Assembly (NCBI RefSeq): GCF_001717955.1
Contig: NZ_CP014168.1
Coordinates: 1,774,001 to 1,838,000, forward strand
Length of the DNA stretch: 64,000 nt
DNA from: Sphingomonas panacis
GTDB taxonomy: Bacteria > Pseudomonadota > Alphaproteobacteria > Sphingomonadales > Sphingomonadaceae
Reading direction: 5' to 3'
A program made the translations under genes and the position numbers. The notes under the pieces were generated by a model. That model searched no databases. It was not told where the DNA came from and was given only the letters and a program-made list of their open reading frames with translations. Positions 62,440 through 64,000 of the stretch are shown here, one piece after another (the stretch's first letter is position 1; each line of letters opens with the position of its first letter).

Positions 62440-62682
62440 GCGGCGGTGCTACCGCGTTTCGCGGGGCGGGCAAAGAGCTACTGACGGCTTCGAGAGGGTG
62501 CCCGGCGGACGGTCTGGCGTGGCCGTTGTCGGACTGCCGGCGCCCAATGACAAACATCTACCCGAACGACACGGGATGCCGAAACCGGCCGGTCAACCAC
62601 GCGCTACATTCCCGTTTGTTGACCTCCGGCAGACAGTTTCGGGAACCGCGATCGCGAAGGCGTTCCGGCAGGCTAGGCCATA

Positions 62683-63915
62683 TCAATCTCGCGACGGGAC
62701 GGAGGTGAAGCGCCGCTTGAGCCTGAGGAAGGGCATCTCGAAATAGCGGTACAGCAGCGAGGCGACGATCACCGTCGCGGCAAAAGCGAGTGCCATGCCG
62801 ATATTGTCTCGCCATCCGGGGACACCGGCGCGGGTCGTGACCTCGGTCATCCACGGCCGGGCCTTCGCGAACACGATCCAAAAGAAGATGATGTGGATAA
62901 GGTACATGCCGTAAGAAATGCGCCCGAGATACACGAGCGCTTTTGGAACATAGCGCGTCGGCATGCCCAGCACGCTGACCAGCATGAGGATCGCCCCTCC
63001 CAATACCAGCAGCCATCCCGCCAACTGTTCCCCTACGCTCGATTGGGCATCGTAGGAGGTGACCCCGAACACCGAGAACGCGACCAGCCACATGCCCACG
63101 GCCACCGCAAACAGCGCGATCCGCACGATCAACGGCCAGTCCGGCTGCCGCCCGCGCAAGCCAAGCGACAGCAGTATGCCGCCGGCGAAGAATTGAAACT
63201 GCACGAAGCTGTTCGTCCACTGCCCGCTGAACGGTTGTGAAGGGGTGAACCGAGCGGCGTAATAGGCGATCACCGCATAAGCGACGACCAGCACCGCGAT
63301 GTTCACGGCGACCAGATTGCGCCGGCTCAATACGGCGAGGAATGGGATGGCGATGTAGAATTGTTCTTCTACCGACAGGCTCCACAGCGGTATGACCGGG
63401 TATTCGATCGTCCAGCCATTGAAGGTGATGAACCAGTTGCCGGCGAATGCGACGAACGAGAAAATCTCTGCCGCCGAATCCGCGCCGGCTCCAGGCACAA
63501 ACCGGTTCAATGCGGCCATCCCAAAGAACACCAGAAAGTAGAGCGGCCAGATTCGCAGGATGCGGCGGATGTAGAAAGCGCGCGTATCGACCCGACCGGT
63601 CGCCGCTATCTCGCGTTGCAGCAACTCAGTGATAAGGAACGCGCTCAACAGGAAAAAGACCGGCAGCCCGAACACGCCGCTCATCGTTACGGCATGATAC
63701 CAGGGATGCGCGACGGGATCGATCGGTGCCAGATCGTTGCGATGCGTGATGAACACGCACAGGAACGCGAAGAAGCGAAGCGCGTCCAGCTCCGGCCGGT
63801 AGTAGCGCGGCGTCTTGCGCGCCGCTGCGGTCGCGCGCGTCGTGTCTGAACCGGCGTCACCCGGGTTCGCCCCATGTGACTCCGATGCGAGGGACGTATT
63901 GGGTCTCGCCGGCAT
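62683..63915 (-). CDS. OafA/YrhL-type membrane acyltransferase
   Basis: 410 residues. About ten membrane segments follow a polar N-terminus of about 35 residues. Acyltransferase-3 features: YYRPELDALRFFAFLCVFIT with HRN (the catalytic-type His) near residue 60, FFLLSAFLITELLQREIAAT, RRILRIWPLYFLVFFGMAAL, and LWSLSVEEQFYIAIPFLAVL. Such proteins acetylate or otherwise acylate exopolysaccharide or lipopolysaccharide sugars. No polysaccharide genes adjoin it here. The 85 nt between it and the window end hold no gene. The 243-nt gap before the M1 peptidase gene (62440-62682) holds nothing I can identify. Confidence 0.9.
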   Translation of the reverse strand: MPARPNTSLASESHGANPGDAGSDTTRATAAARKTPRYYRPELDALRFFAFLCVFITHRNDLAPIDPVAHPWYHAVTMSGVFGLPVFFLLSAFLITELLQREIAATGRVDTRAFYIRRILRIWPLYFLVFFGMAALNRFVPGAGADSAAEIFSFVAFAGNWFITFNGWTIEYPVIPLWSLSVEEQFYIAIPFLAVLSRRNLVAVNIAVLVVAYAVIAYYAARFTPSQPFSGQWTNSFVQFQFFAGGILLSLGLRGRQPDWPLIVRIALFAVAVGMWLVAFSVFGVTSYDAQSSVGEQLAGWLLVLGGAILMLVSVLGMPTRYVPKALVYLGRISYGMYLIHIIFFWIVFAKARPWMTEVTTRAGVPGWRDNIGMALAFAATVIVASLLYRYFEMPFLRLKRRFTSVPSRD

Positions 63916-64000
63916 ATCGTGCTTTCAAAACAATCGTGTGTCCGCAGCCGTACCGGCGCGTACCGGCGCGATGCAATACCCGCCGGTTGGCTAGGCGACC

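Overview
The window is one contiguous piece of a GC-rich alphaproteobacterial chromosome, most likely Sphingomonas or a close relative in the Sphingomonadales. The evidence is the codon bias, a Caulobacter-type xylXBE-xylR xylose block, a protocatechuate 4,5-cleavage (lig) cluster with LigA/B/C/I/J/K/U-type proteins, exosortase-associated PrsK/PrsR proteins, and several families of extragenic palindromes of the sort common in sphingomonads. I see no rRNA, tRNA, CRISPR array, transposase or replication origin. All assignments come from reading the translated sequence; no database search was run.

Layout. 1-11.7 kb holds a BlaI/M56 sensor pair (BlaI cut by the window edge), an MBL-fold hydrolase, a DUF4230 protein, nadA and nadC separated by four accessory genes (GH19 lysozyme-like, DEDDh exonuclease, aldo/keto reductase, SDR), a secreted RNase T2, a DUF4112 protein and an orphan solute-binding lipoprotein. 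12-25.5 kb is a glucuronoxylan/xylose island: xylX, xylB, xylE and xylR (Weimberg oxidative xylose pathway), then GH67 alpha-glucuronidase, a Tat-exported GH3 enzyme, D-mannonate dehydratase, a hexuronate-type MFS transporter and an SGNH esterase. Three near-identical palindromes (consensus TGRTANCGNTATCA at 12034, 19004 and 24145) sit downstream of TTGACA boxes and probably bind the LacI-family XylR, tying the island into one regulon.

25.5-33.5 kb carries a DUF815 ATPase, then a minus-strand exopolysaccharide/exosortase-type group: glycosyltransferase, PrsK kinase, PrsR sigma-54 activator and a TPR protein. 33.6-34.8 kb has a divergent HxlR regulator and NAD(P)-binding reductase pair. 34.8-45.7 kb is a tightly coupled glycogen operon glgP-glgB-glgC-glgA-pgm-glgX. 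45.7-47.1 kb holds a seven-helix membrane protein and an OsmC protein.

47.2-59.1 kb is an aromatic catabolic cluster. An AraC regulator diverges from pobA, which makes protocatechuate. A minus-strand run (DUF1932 dehydrogenase, ligJ, ligI, ligA, ligB, ligC, aldo/keto reductase), a LysR regulator with two HTH domains, and plus-strand ligK and ligU supply ring cleavage and conversion to pyruvate plus oxaloacetate. 59.3-63.9 kb holds a stand-alone SWIB protein, a UPF0149/SEC-C protein, an M1 aminopeptidase and an OafA-type acyltransferase.

Most notable are the shared operator and its unusual use at 24.1 kb (promoter, operator and intrinsic terminator ahead of any gene), the tandem-HTH LysR regulator, a 194-bp multi-hairpin element that supplies ligU's ribosome binding site, and two uncharacterised oxidoreductases built into the lig cluster.
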